From: Trema orientale
Taxonomy: Eukaryota > Streptophyta > Magnoliopsida > Rosales > Cannabaceae
Assembly: GCA_002914845.1 (NCBI GenBank)
Contig: JXTC01000041.1
Location: forward strand, 808,457 to 872,456
Direction: 5' to 3'
Length of the DNA: 64,000 nucleotides
The notes beneath the pieces were generated by a model. It had not been told where the DNA came from. It worked only from the letters and a program-made list of their open reading frames with translations, and searched no databases. Of the stretch, positions 54,501 through 64,000 are shown in pieces. Positions within the stretch are counted from its first letter, which is position 1. The number at the start of each line of letters is the position of its first letter. Both the position numbers and the translations under genes were made by a program.

Positions 54501-54696
54501 ACTTTTTTTTTGATAATAAAAAAGGCGGATGAGATCCCGGTAGTGGGTCACTTCCCAGGGTCACTTCTCAGAACCGCCCTTTTTGGTTAGGCTCCCAAGG
54601 ACGACGTGAGGGCTCGAACTCTTGACCTCACCCTCCCTAAGTGAGAGAAAGCCTTAAGGTAGAGCGCCTTGCTACTTCGACCACCACTTTGGGAGT
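54501..54696 (-). mobile_element. tRNA-derived SINE with 13-bp TSD
   Basis: Flanked by exact direct repeats ATATGATGTCTTA at 54488-54500 and 54697-54709. Read on the minus strand it begins ACTCCCAAAGTGGTGGTCG, carries a pol III B-box-like GAGTTCGAGCCC (plus-strand 54610-54621) and an A-box-like region before it. It ends in a T/A-rich tail (ccgccttttttattatcaaa). At about 196 bases, with no coding capacity and a long target duplication, it fits a tRNA-related plant SINE. A diverged relative lies at 45.8 kb. Confidence 0.82.
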
Positions 54697-54709
54697 ATAT
54701 GATGTCTTA

Positions 54710-55867
54710 GTTGTCTCTACTAAATGAATTCTTAAGGAGAAAAAAAAACTCCAAATTAACCGCTGTTCTTCATGGTTTAAACTCAGGTTTGTACACCTAA
54801 GATTAATACCGTCGGCCGTTTTTCTTCGTGGTTTAAGTTTGGGATTTTAGTAGGGTTAGCAATTCATATTATCATATCGTACTTGAGTCGACCCAATTAT
54901 GATACGATATGATAACACCCCAACCCGAACACGACACGATTGCTTAATCCGAAAATGATCTGTGTAACACATTTAATTAAACGTATCGTTTTTGTGCCGT
55001 GTCAACACAAAACAAATATGACAAATTTATTAACATTTTAGTATTTTTAAATACGATTTTGATTAATTATAATCATAACTACATGAGTTTAGTTGAATTA
55101 ATTAGTGCATAATCATGTTATATTCAAGTAATCATATCAATTTTGAATAATTGTATCAAATAGATTATAATATGATACATGATATATTTATTAAACATGT
55201 TATATATGTTGTATTGTGTTCACACGTATATTAATCATGTCGTGCCGTGTCGTATTTGAGTTTAAGTTTTTGACATTCATATTACACGTGTTAACCCGAA
55301 ATTGACACAAAAATCAAATAGATCACTCATACCTATTTATTTTGTATCATTTTCAAGTCATACTACCGTGTCATGTCGAAAATTATCGGCCCTAGTTTTA
55401 CTTGTAAGACTGCCCTCAAGGGCAGAAGGAGGAGGGGGCAAGTGTGCCCCCTCTCGACTTTTTAATACTCAAATTTTACGTATAAATTTTTCTAGAAAAT
55501 TCAACTTATGCACTCACATAAAAATTAAAATTTCAATTTATGCCTCCACTTGTCCCTTCTCATCTTTTTAATTATTAAGTTTTACATATAAAGTTTTAGA
55601 AAATTTAAGTTACGCTCCCACTTAATAATTAAAATTTCAATTATGGCCTTATTTTTTTTTACTGAAAAATCTAGTTTATGTTAGAGTGAACAAACTATTC
55701 GATTTCTAATTTTTTTAACCTGAATTAATTTAAAGAACTCAATAAAGCTCTTTAAGAAAGAGAAAAATATAAAAAAGGAAAAATAAGGATTAAAGAGTTC
55801 AAAGAACGAGCAATTTTGTTTGCCTCATTACTTATGCCCTCACTTAAAAGTGGTTCTGCTTTGCCGT
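54710..55867. other. Spacer, no gene recognised
   Basis: AT-rich. At 54880-55390 there are repeated words such as atcatatcgta, acacgacacgat and cgtgtcgtatttgag, suggesting an old transposon arm. No boundaries could be paired and no coding exon was found. Confidence 0.4.
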
Positions 55868-56640
55868 TGAATGCCCTTATATTGATGAAAAGGACTCATC
55901 CGTGAATGTTATTAAGCTAACCCTCATTATTATGACACACATCTAAAATTATTTCGATATTCTTTATCTAATAGACCTTAAAATACTTTCTTTTTCAACA
56001 AACCCCAAAATACTTTTGTTGCCACCGCTACCTACAACACCCCACTAGCATTGCTGATTTCAATCTTGGTCATGCCCCATTCTCTCTTCTTTTATATGGC
56101 TGCGCCTCCTTCACTCGTCCTTTTCAACAAGCTCAAAAATTTTCAACCAAGATCGAGATGCTAGGTAATTATAATATTTTGAATTTTTCATCACAGAAAA
56201 GTCCTAATTTTGTACATGATTTATTCTTTATCCATTTTTTTATCACATGTTTTAAAATATGATTAAAATTGATAATGTCCCTTCAAACTTCAATGTACAA
56301 AATTCTTCCCAAAAAGAAGTTAGGACATTATTAATTTTAACTATCTTTTAAAATATGCGATGGAAAAAGAAATAAAATATATATTATTTATAAAATTAGA
56401 ACTTTCATTTAATGAAAAATATGAAATTTCAAAAATTACCCTCGCATCTCTATCCATGTCAAAAAAGGCAAGTAAAGGAGACACTGTTAGGATAGGTGGG
56501 TCTAACATATTCGACTGTAGTAAAAAAATTTCGGTTGCAATCGAACGGCTGAGATTGGTAGTCGAAAGAGAGGTGTTGCCGGGATTGTTTCAGAGGCTTA
56601 TCCAAAATCTAGAGTCAATCTTCTAGCAGGAAGAGGTTCT
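55868..56640. repeat. Fold-back repeat centred near 56.3 kb
   Basis: The left half ends ttttaaaatatgattaaaattgataatgtccc. The right half starts aggacattattaattttaact and atcttttaaaatatgcgat, its inverse. Outward, ctaattttgtacatgattt pairs with a diverged counterpart. Left-arm words recur at 18812-19400. The outer limits are approximate and no target duplication was found. Confidence 0.5.
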
Positions 56641-56722
56641 CCACCCTAACCCTGATTTTGCTAATTTCAATACTCAATACTCTTAAATCACTAGCTAGTT
56701 TCCCATTACTCTCTTTGACTGC

Positions 56723-56848
56723 TCCGAAAATCTAACTTAAGGAGAGAAAATCACAATTTCTTAGCCCTCCTTAGAAACCTAATATATTCCGAAATCTAAC
56801 TCAAGGAGAGAAAATTACAAATTCTTAGCCCTCCTTAGAAACCTAATT
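56723..56848. repeat. ~65-bp tandem duplication
   Basis: The block ccgaaaatctaact…aaggagagaaaat…cttagccctccttag…aaacctaat is present twice in direct orientation, starting at 56724 and 56789, with a few substitutions. Confidence 0.75.
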
Positions 56849-57127
56849 TATTGGACCAATGCCTTAAACCTCATTTAGAATATCCAGTTTACTAACCTAA
56901 ATGCCGATGGATAATTCTTTTTTTTATTTTTTTTTAAAAGGTCTCAAAATAAAATTTGTAATTTGTTGGTGTGTTGTATCAGAAGAAAGTAGCCTTTTTT
57001 GCCTGTCTTTTTAATTTGTGGAACAACACTTTGAATTGAAAACATATTCTCTGTTGGGTTAGGTTTATCGAAATTGATTGAATCTGAAACTTTTTGTTTG
57101 ATATATATATATATATATTGCCAATTT

Positions 57128-57345
57128 AGTAGGTATTTTTTTTTTTTACCTATGTGTAGGTATTTTTTTTAAGCCATTGGATCATCATCTAATGGTGATC
57201 CAATGGCTACAATGAAGTGCATGAAAAGATGTGCATCATTAATGTTATTTCTCTCTCTTACTTTTTAATATAAAAAAATGTGCAAAACAAATCTTCATTG
57301 GCTAAATTGACACCTATGCATAGGTAAAAAAAAAAAATACCTACT
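57128..57345. mobile_element. MITE-like inverted repeat
   Basis: The left end is AGTAGGTA followed by a T-run and ACCTATG. The right end in reverse complement is AGTAGGTA, a T-run, then ACCTATGCATAGG. The inner arms share agccattgg / tagccaatg. The element is about 218 bases and non-coding. No clear target duplication was found, so the superfamily is undetermined. Confidence 0.6.
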
Positions 57346-60300
57346 GGATTGATGCCCTATATATATATATATTTATATTTGGCATCAATTGAGCCAGTCA
57401 GTCAATCACTCCTCCAAATTGGCATTAAGCCTTCAATTGTCATTTTTTAATTATTTACATAGTAATGGTTAGGCACTTATATTACAAAGTTCTAAGATTC
57501 TGTTATTAGTTTTGTTAGAGAGGATTGTGATTCGTTAGACTCGTTAATCACACTTACGCTAGCGTTACATGTATTGAAATCAAAGTTGTCGACAAGGAGC
57601 CCTGCCCATATGTGTAATTATAGGTTTGCTTATCATTCTTTCTTTCGTTGAATTATTGTCTTTAGAAACATAGTTAAGTTAATGGACTTGGAGAGAAAAT
57701 CTGTCAATCTTTACTTACAAATGTCAACACTTCTTCAATTGTGCTTTTGTTATTTTGTCATTGCCATTGTGAAGTTGGGACTTGGGAGATCAAGGTCTAG
57801 CCTGGTTTTATTTCATTTTCATTTGTGCCTCATCTGTGGATTTACAATATTATTAACCGCCCAGCTTTTTTCTTTTTCTTTTTTCAGTATCATATGAAAA
57901 AGTCTTATTTTTAACCAGGACAAGTATGTGCATTATTAGTTTATATGTTATTATTTGCCTAGCTGGAGTGAATTGGCAAAGTTTAGCTAGCGATTTTATA
58001 AGCCGAATGAGATTTGTTCAGAGATCTGTTTTGGAGAAGTGGATATTTTTTCTAAAAGGTAATAATAAAATGGTACAATTTTGAAGAACCTGTAAAGAAT
58101 CTAATTTCAGTGTGTTATTTTAATATATCCAAAGTTAGTTCGAAAATGCGCCTTATAAATATGGTATTACTTACAATCAAGTAAATAGAAGACCATAGGA
58201 AGGTTTGGGCTTTATAATCGACTCTATATTTGATTTGGAGTGACTATTTTATATGTTTTTCTTTTAGCCTTCTCTTAAGTATTATAACACAATTTAAGTC
58301 CACAAGATATCATACCAACATAAAGAGATTATTAGTCCTTTCCTTTTCAGCTGATAATGTTCTCTTTGTTACTCTTGAGGAGTACCAAGTGTCGTGTCAA
58401 ATCCTCAACCTACTTTCTTATACATTTACCTGTCAAAGTACGATAACTTAAACAAGACTGACAACTACTAGAATTTAGTTTAGCTAAATCCTTAAATTGT
58501 TGGGTACAAATAACAGGTGACCAGACAGCTTGAGTTGACGCCATCTTTGGACTATGGTACAGGCATGTGCTCAGAAGTGTATGGCTTGACTCTTGATCTT
58601 GTTTCGGTAGTCTCTAGTAAGTTATGACTCTTCGTGTTTGACCAATTGCAACAATCTATTTTTCATGGACCGACCCTTGTGGAGGAGACCTCCAAGAATA
58701 ACTGGCTGTAATGCATCAGTCGTAACTCACAACTCTAATTTTTTTTATTAGATGTGTTTCATAATGTATTATTACCGAAATCAGATGAAAACGTTAAGGA
58801 CAAAGATTGCCAAGGTGGATGTACGGGTGAACAGCTTTGAAGCTAATCAAACAGATAATGAGGCTATATTTGGTAGGAGAAGAAAGAAAGGGTAAGTGAG
58901 AAAAGCGGAGAGAAAATGAAAAATGGGTTGTTTGGCCAGAAAGAAAAATGAAGAGAAGGGTAAAAGAGAGGAAAAAAAATAGTATGGGGGGCCATACAAA
59001 AATTTTTCCTACAAAAAATGAAGAGAACAAGCGAAGGAAAAACCATTTATTAATATATGAGAGTTATTTTACTAAAATAAGTACACTAAATTTAAAATTT
59101 AATAAAAATAGTAAAACAGTCAATTTCAAAACAAAGTAGTTTTTTTCCTCTCTTTGCATACCAAACAATCTCCTTTTCAATCTATACATTTTCTCTCCTT
59201 CCTAATTTTCCCACCCTAATTTTCGTTTCTTCCTACTTTCTCCTCTGCCAAACATAACCAGTGAAACCATTATGAAGTAACGAAATGTATTAATTTAATG
59301 GTTGATATTGATAGCTGACAAAGCCCAGTGGAAAAGAAAGACCATAACTCAGGAAAGGAAAAGAGCGTGTGTTTATCGCTCTGCAAACAATAACTCTTCA
59401 AGAAATAGTGGTGGCTTTCTGAGCCTTGAACAGTACGGATGATCGTGGAGATCATCCTAATTTTAGTATTTGTATATATTAATATGTGTATCATATTCCA
59501 TACCAAAAATAACTCGGATTGATTGACTTAAGAAAGTCGTACACAATTTTTTTGTAAATTAAACAATGAGTTGTGATAGCTTGAGCCAGTCACATATCAA
59601 GTTATTCAATAATATAGTTTTTCAATCGTATACTTGGCCCTTATCATGGCACGAAACCTGCCTACGAATTTGGCAGGAATTCGTTGGACTATAAAAAAAT
59701 TCGAAGGCTAATGATCTTGACATCTTTTTAAAAAGAATTTCCTCTTTATAAAATAAGTATTAGTGATCTTGACTTGATTTAGTTATGAAGGGATCATTGG
59801 CAGTCTTAAAATATTGTCCATGATTTAACCATACAAATGCTGATATAATCAATTATCATAAATGGCACATAAAATAGACCTTAAATAAAAGAAAGAGCAA
59901 GATTAGGGCCCTTCGAGGATCCAAAGGGATACTCAAAAAGCATAGCGCTGAGAGGATGATACCACCAATATGCCTGGAACCAACTACCCCAAACAAAGAA
60001 AAACGGAAGCATCTCTGTCACACAAAACTGGAAATTGTTAATTTTTGGGGCACAATGTATCATTCACCAAATTATGCTCCTTTTTTTCTTTTCTCTATTT
60101 CTTAAAAAAAATAAATAAATAAACATCGTCATACATTGATCAAGTTCGTCAGTTTTTTTTTTTTTTCCTTTTGCGGGGTTGGGGGGGGGAGATCCTTGTT
60201 GTATTACTGCCCCTTCATTGCAAACGAAACAAACAAATAGTAAAAACAAATGCTAGAAAAGAATTCTAGTCCTCAATTTTCATTCATATCTTATTTTGGT

Positions 60301-60475
60301 AAATTATAGTACTAAAGAGCCTAAGGTCACGACATGTTTCTACTAATATACTTGAGTTGAGCCTATAAATCATTGATTTCTAGAAGAGGGGCAAGATTTT
60401 ATCTTATACAGAAACCCCCTGTAACAATAAACTATAACAAGCCATAATCAAAAGAATCACAAAATCAGAGTACAC

Positions 60476-60506
<31 letters not shown>

Positions 60507-60527
60507 CACAAACACTAAGTTTAAGCA
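57346..60527. other. Gene-poor spacer
   Basis: About 3.2 kb without a supported gene. A few stretches look slightly exon-like (58515-58620, bracketed by cag and gtaagt; minus strand 59881-60063), but no family could be recognised and no multi-exon model could be built. Simple repeats include (AT)n at 60486-60506 and poly-T/poly-G near 60150-60190. Confidence 0.4.
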
Positions 60528-62093
60528 CTAAAGAAAAGAAGTGCCTGCAAGACCATGGTGCAAGAGATTATGAGCAATGGAGTCTCTTGCCTTTTTTGAG
60601 CTTTCCGACCTCATGGCGACCTCCGGTATCATCTCGTCGTCGACGAGCTCGAACCGATGTTCGGGGTCCATTTCCTCATTGCTCAACTCACAGATATTAT
60701 GCAAAACACAACAAGCACCAAGCACCACAGGCAAGTCTTGGAGTTTAACCTCTGTCCTCTTCTGTAAGCAAGACCACCTCCCTTTAAGCCTAGCAAATGC
60801 CTCTTTGGAAACCTTTTGAATCTCCCCAATTTTCTCATTGAAAGCATGTTGTGTCCAAGTGAGGTTTTGCTGAGTGTAAGGGACCAAAACCCAGTCCATT
60901 AGAGGGTACCCTGAGCTCCCAACGACCCAAACCCCTTTCAAGGCACCCCCATTGGCCCTTTGGTAAAGGGCACTCTTCTCCAAAACCTGGTCATCCGGCA
61001 TTGAACCGGGCCAACCTATGCAAACGTCACTGAAAACCCCTCTCGGGTCAACCACCCCTTGAACCGTGATCGAGTACGACGTCTTTTGGTTCCTCTCGGT
61101 GTGTCGTTTGTTGAAATAAGCAGCCACGCTGATCTTGGGAGCTATGATCGGGATGTGGGTCGTGTACATCGACCCGACCACATTGGGTATACCCGAAACC
61201 GACTCGAACGCGTCCTTGATCTTTCTCAACGCGTTGTCCTCCGGCCATTGGAGGTACTTGGGCATGAGGACCTTTCTAATGGCGGAACAGACCTCCAAGA
61301 CGAGCTTGTGGCATGTGGATATGCCCAACCCGAACCGTTTCGACACGAGCCGAAGTGGGTCACCGGTGGCTAGCCTCCATAAGCAGACCGCGACCCTCTG
61401 CCGGACCGGAATCGCCGTACGGAGGGTCGTGTCCTCTTTGGCTATGTCCGAATTGAGCTCCTCGCAGATCATGTTGAATGTGGCTTTGCTCATTCGAAAC
61501 GCTTTCTTGAACTCCTCCTCTGGGAAATCGGGTCGGTTACACTCGTCCCACCAAGCCTTGGACCGGTCCTTGACCCAAAGCCTCCTCTGGTGACCCGCCG
61601 ACCCGGCCGCGGCCCCGGCGCCGGACTTGGACTTTTCCAATTCGTCCGCGGCCGAGGCCGCTGCGGCGACGGAGCCGGCGACGACCCTCGATCTCTTTCG
61701 CTTGACTCGCTGGGATTCCTCGACTTGGGAGTTCAAATCGCGGAGATTGGAGTAGTAATCGAACATGGCTCTGGTTTTCTTCTTGTGGTTCTCGTCGAGA
61801 AACGACTTGTCGTTTTCCGAGGCGCGGTCGAGCTCTTCGTGGTCGTGCTTTTCCTGCTCGTCTATTAAGAGGAGGGAGGTGATTATACCCTTTAGGCTCT
61901 TCTTCTTCGACTCCTTGTTCTCCGGCGAATCGTCGTCGCTGTTATCGTCGTTGTCGTTTTCGTCTTTCCTTCGTCGTTTCTTGGTGTGGCCATTGTCGCT
62001 CATTTGGTGGTGTAGTACTGAGGATTGGAGCAGCTTGTAGACGAGGGAGAGGTCTTCTTCTGGGTCTGGTGAAGAAGGGTATATGTATTTCAT
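60528..62093 (-). CDS. ALP1-like protein, domesticated PIF/Harbinger transposase
   Basis: Single exon, 521 residues, GC-richer than its surroundings. The N-terminus has an acidic/basic low-complexity region (KKRRRK, DENDNDDNSDDD) and an Ala/Gly-rich linker. Residues about 170-470 form the Harbinger DDE nuclease-like domain: RLWVKDRSKAWW, a helical DNA-binding part (about 190-285), GIPNVVGSMYTTHIPI, CIGWPGSMPDDQV, KEAFARLKGRW and CCVLHNICE. The C-terminus ends HNLLHHGLAGTSFL. In active Harbinger enzymes the first catalytic Asp lies in an IDGTHI-type motif. Here that position is Tyr310, while D367/D368 and E431 remain. By recall it matches the conserved plant At4g29780/At5g12010 type. The role is unknown; ALP1 relatives associate with Polycomb complexes, which should not be assumed here. 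No TIRs or target duplication flank the gene, which supports domestication. Confidence 0.9.
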   Translation of the reverse strand: MKYIYPSSPDPEEDLSLVYKLLQSSVLHHQMSDNGHTKKRRRKDENDNDDNSDDDSPENKESKKKSLKGIITSLLLIDEQEKHDHEELDRASENDKSFLDENHKKKTRAMFDYYSNLRDLNSQVEESQRVKRKRSRVVAGSVAAAASAADELEKSKSGAGAAAGSAGHQRRLWVKDRSKAWWDECNRPDFPEEEFKKAFRMSKATFNMICEELNSDIAKEDTTLRTAIPVRQRVAVCLWRLATGDPLRLVSKRFGLGISTCHKLVLEVCSAIRKVLMPKYLQWPEDNALRKIKDAFESVSGIPNVVGSMYTTHIPIIAPKISVAAYFNKRHTERNQKTSYSITVQGVVDPRGVFSDVCIGWPGSMPDDQVLEKSALYQRANGGALKGVWVVGSSGYPLMDWVLVPYTQQNLTWTQHAFNEKIGEIQKVSKEAFARLKGRWSCLQKRTEVKLQDLPVVLGACCVLHNICELSNEEMDPEHRFELVDDEMIPEVAMRSESSKKARDSIAHNLLHHGLAGTSFL

Positions 62094-62260
62094 ATAGACG
62101 AGAAAAATGAAAACGAAAAAAATGAATAAATAAAAATTAAAAAAGAAGAAAGAGGTATATAGCCGAGTCTTGAGGAAGAAAAACGAGGAAAGGAGATGGA
62201 GAGAGAGAGAGAGCAGAAAAGGCTTGGTTTGGACTATAGGATTATATGTGTGTGAAATGG
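62094..62260 (-). promoter_or_regulatory. Leader and putative TATA of the ALP1-like gene
   Basis: On the minus strand CTATATACC (about 62154-62163) is a TATA candidate about 65 bases before the ATG. A CT tract on the gene's strand (62194-62214 on plus as GA) lies further upstream. This would give a very short leader. An alternative start further upstream cannot be excluded. Confidence 0.35.
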
Positions 62261-62982
62261 TGGAAGCATAGTGTGAACATGGCTATTGAAAATTCAAGAA
62301 ATCTTATGCGGTTTTTATTGTTGTGTTGGTGTTTTTTTTGTCTAATGTATGCGTGTACTAGTTTGCATCCTTGTATATACGGATGGGGGGAGTAATCTAT
62401 AATCAAGTCAAACTTTATCGTTTTTATTATTAATAGGGATTAATGAGAATTCTTTTATCTCATTATTGCCTCTATTGTTCCAGTCAATTTGGATATTTAA
62501 ATAAGTGAATACATTTTCAATAGTCATTAATTTCACAACCGAGTCGCGAGATTTTTTCCTTTGAAAAAAAAAAAAAAAAAACTATTAGTACTTAACATAA
62601 AAGCTCACGTTCGAAGTGAAGTGAGTATAGAGTTAGCTATAGGGTATAAAAAAAAAAAAAATTTACTAACACATATTTCTCAGTTCCCGCTCAATCTATT
62701 ATAAAGCTAAACCATGGGAATTTTTGCGGTTTCGGATTACATTTATTTCGAACTGCCAGAAATACAAGACTGTTGAACTTACTCACAGAAACTATCTTAC
62801 CGCCCAAAAATCAAACTGTCGAACAAACCAAGCCTACCATGAACCTATAAATGTAGAATACATTTTAGGTCTAGTATAATATATGAAACATTAAGATTTG
62901 ATTTCATGAATAAATAATTATCTGAATTTATTTTATTAAAAGGGTAATTTTTATGTAATAGGAATTTTAGTATTATGCGCAA
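62261..62982. other. Spacer, nothing recognised
   Basis: AT-rich promoter-side sequence of the ALP1-like gene. No exon, RNA gene or terminal repeat was seen. Confidence 0.45.
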
Positions 62983-63445
62983 ATATCTTAAAATTTTGGA
63001 CTTTATATGACTTGAACATTTAAAAAAACTTCAAAAGGAAACAACTTAATTTATTTTTACATTTTTAATTTCATAAAGTATACATAATCACATGTATAAA
63101 AAAAAAAGTAGTAGAATTTGAATGAAGGAGAAAAAACCAAAAATAGTAAACTAGAAAGGGAAAGAATGCAATTGAACATATAATCTTTTTTCCTATTCGA
63201 ATTGTCAATATTTTTTTTTTCATATCTTAAAATTTTGGACTTTATATGACTTGAACATTTTTAAAATCTTCAAAAAGAAACAATTTAAATGATTTTTACA
63301 TTTTTAATTTTTTAATTTCATAAAATATACATAACCACATATAAAAAAAAAAGTAATAGAATTTGAATGAAGGAGAAAAAACCAAAAATAGTAAATTAGA
63401 AAAGACTGCAATTGGACATATAATTTATTTTTTTCCTATTCTAAG
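62983..63445. repeat. ~239-bp direct tandem duplication
   Basis: The block beginning atatcttaaaattttggact occurs at about 62983 and again at about 63222. It continues through tatgacttgaacattt, catttttaatttcataaa, tagaatttgaatgaaggag, aaaaaccaaaaatagtaaa and catataat. Copies differ by scattered substitutions and small indels. Confidence 0.8.
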
Positions 63446-64000
63446 TGAATATATTGTTTTCTGATGCATTTAATGGGTCAAATACCATATTAGCAAAAAG
63501 ATACAATGATGAGTCAACTCCATTTGGAAAAGCAGTGTGAACGCATATGATCGATGATGGGTTGCCGAATCATTGTTGACTTTCATCCTACGAGTGTGTG
63601 TGTAAAATCACTAAAATGTCCTGTTTTAAATTAAAAAATGGGAGAAAAAAACTTGAAAGGGGGGCAAGTGTGAACACAACAAATTGGGGGCGCTGTGTGT
63701 GTGTGCGTGTGTGTGAGAGATAACAGATTAAAGGTGCGTTGCGTTGCGTTGCGTTGCGTTGGTGGCGGTAGGTGTAAGATGATGACTAGGGATTACGCGG
63801 TTTGTGATTTGTGGGGATTTTGTATAATTTAGAAAATTGGTTTACGTTTTTTAATTATTTAATTTGTTTTTTTAAAGAAAATGATGGATCTTGTTGTTTC
63901 CTTTGGCAGGTTTGCCTAGCAATTTTTGGCAAGTGTTAAGGGGGGCCCACTGATTTGTGGACCAAATGGATCTCTGGGACCCACAATTTTTGTGGACCTC
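63446..64000. other. Window end, no gene recognised
   Basis: Contains a short (GCGTT)n microsatellite at about 63735-63760 and a (GT)n stretch near 63695-63715. The last 300 bases are moderately GC-rich and could be flank of a gene beyond the window, but no coding frame is supported. Confidence 0.4.

Noticed and set aside
54601..54696. tRNA gene on the minus strand
   Set aside because: A B-box-like motif is present, but no cloverleaf or anticodon arm could be built. The 13-bp TSD and tail indicate a SINE.
58515..58620. Exon-like piece between cag and gtaagt (VTRQLELTPSLDYGTGMC)
   Set aside because: No neighbouring exons with compatible frame, and no recognised family. Likely chance or a gene relic.
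59881..60063. Minus-strand frame with aromatic-rich residues (FFFVWGSWFQAYWWYHPL)
   Set aside because: Isolated 60-residue frame with no recognisable family or exon partners. Left as unsupported.
61059..62040. Several long plus-strand open frames over the ALP1-like gene
   Set aside because: Antisense frames in a GC-rich coding exon. The minus-strand frame has clear family motifs.

Overview
This is plant nuclear DNA, almost certainly from a eudicot. The evidence is many short GT-AG introns, AT-rich intergenic DNA full of plant-type MITEs, and genes whose closest relatives by recall are plant proteins: aminopeptidase M1, a clade A PP2C of the HAB1 type, an NDR kinase, and a plant PIF/Harbinger-derived ALP1-like protein. 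The species cannot be fixed from the sequence. A 25-N gap (17328-17352) and single Ns at 1829, 39659 and 53022 mark a draft assembly.

Layout. 1.8-8.4 kb (+): aminopeptidase M1 copy 1, 19 exons, intact except that its first exon has no in-frame ATG. 8.9-9.3 kb (-): a small twin-CX9C Mdm35/TRIAP1-type protein, tail-to-tail with copy 1. 9.5-19.5 kb: a transposon-rich spacer. 19.7-26.9 kb (+): aminopeptidase M1 copy 2, complete, with 19 exons whose boundaries match copy 1. 26.9-29.4 kb: a Mutator-type MITE and a 1.2-kb hAT element. 29.5-31.9 kb (-): HAB1-like PP2C, the ABA co-receptor phosphatase. 33-38.5 kb: promoter plus repeats. 38.6-44.6 kb (-): NDR-type AGC kinase, 12 exons. 45-60.5 kb: gene-poor, repeat-dominated. 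60.5-62.1 kb (-): single-exon ALP1-like domesticated transposase. 62.1-64 kb: promoter side and a 239-bp tandem duplication.

The genes do not form one pathway. They are ordinary conserved plant genes: peptide turnover and auxin-transporter trafficking (APM1), mitochondrial lipid and intermembrane-space biology (Mdm35-like), ABA signalling (HAB1-like) and morphogenesis or cell-cycle kinase signalling (NDR). The two APM1 copies are an old tandem duplication, since exon phases are retained while introns have diverged.

The most unusual content is in the repeats. Six fold-back elements (9.7, 10.5, 11.2, 34.9, 48.5 and 51.6 kb) share an architecture in which each arm is a degenerate tandem array of units about 30 bp long. 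Several have 9-10-bp flanking duplications typical of Mutator-like transposition. The one at 51.6-53.1 kb (9-bp TSD TTCCAAATA) contains a nested LTR-type element (5-bp TSD CATTG) whose LTR is itself a large inverted repeat. Other well-supported insertions are hAT elements with exact 8-bp TSDs, a Mutator MITE with a 9-bp TSD and a SINE with a 13-bp TSD. All of this was read by eye; no alignment or database search was run.
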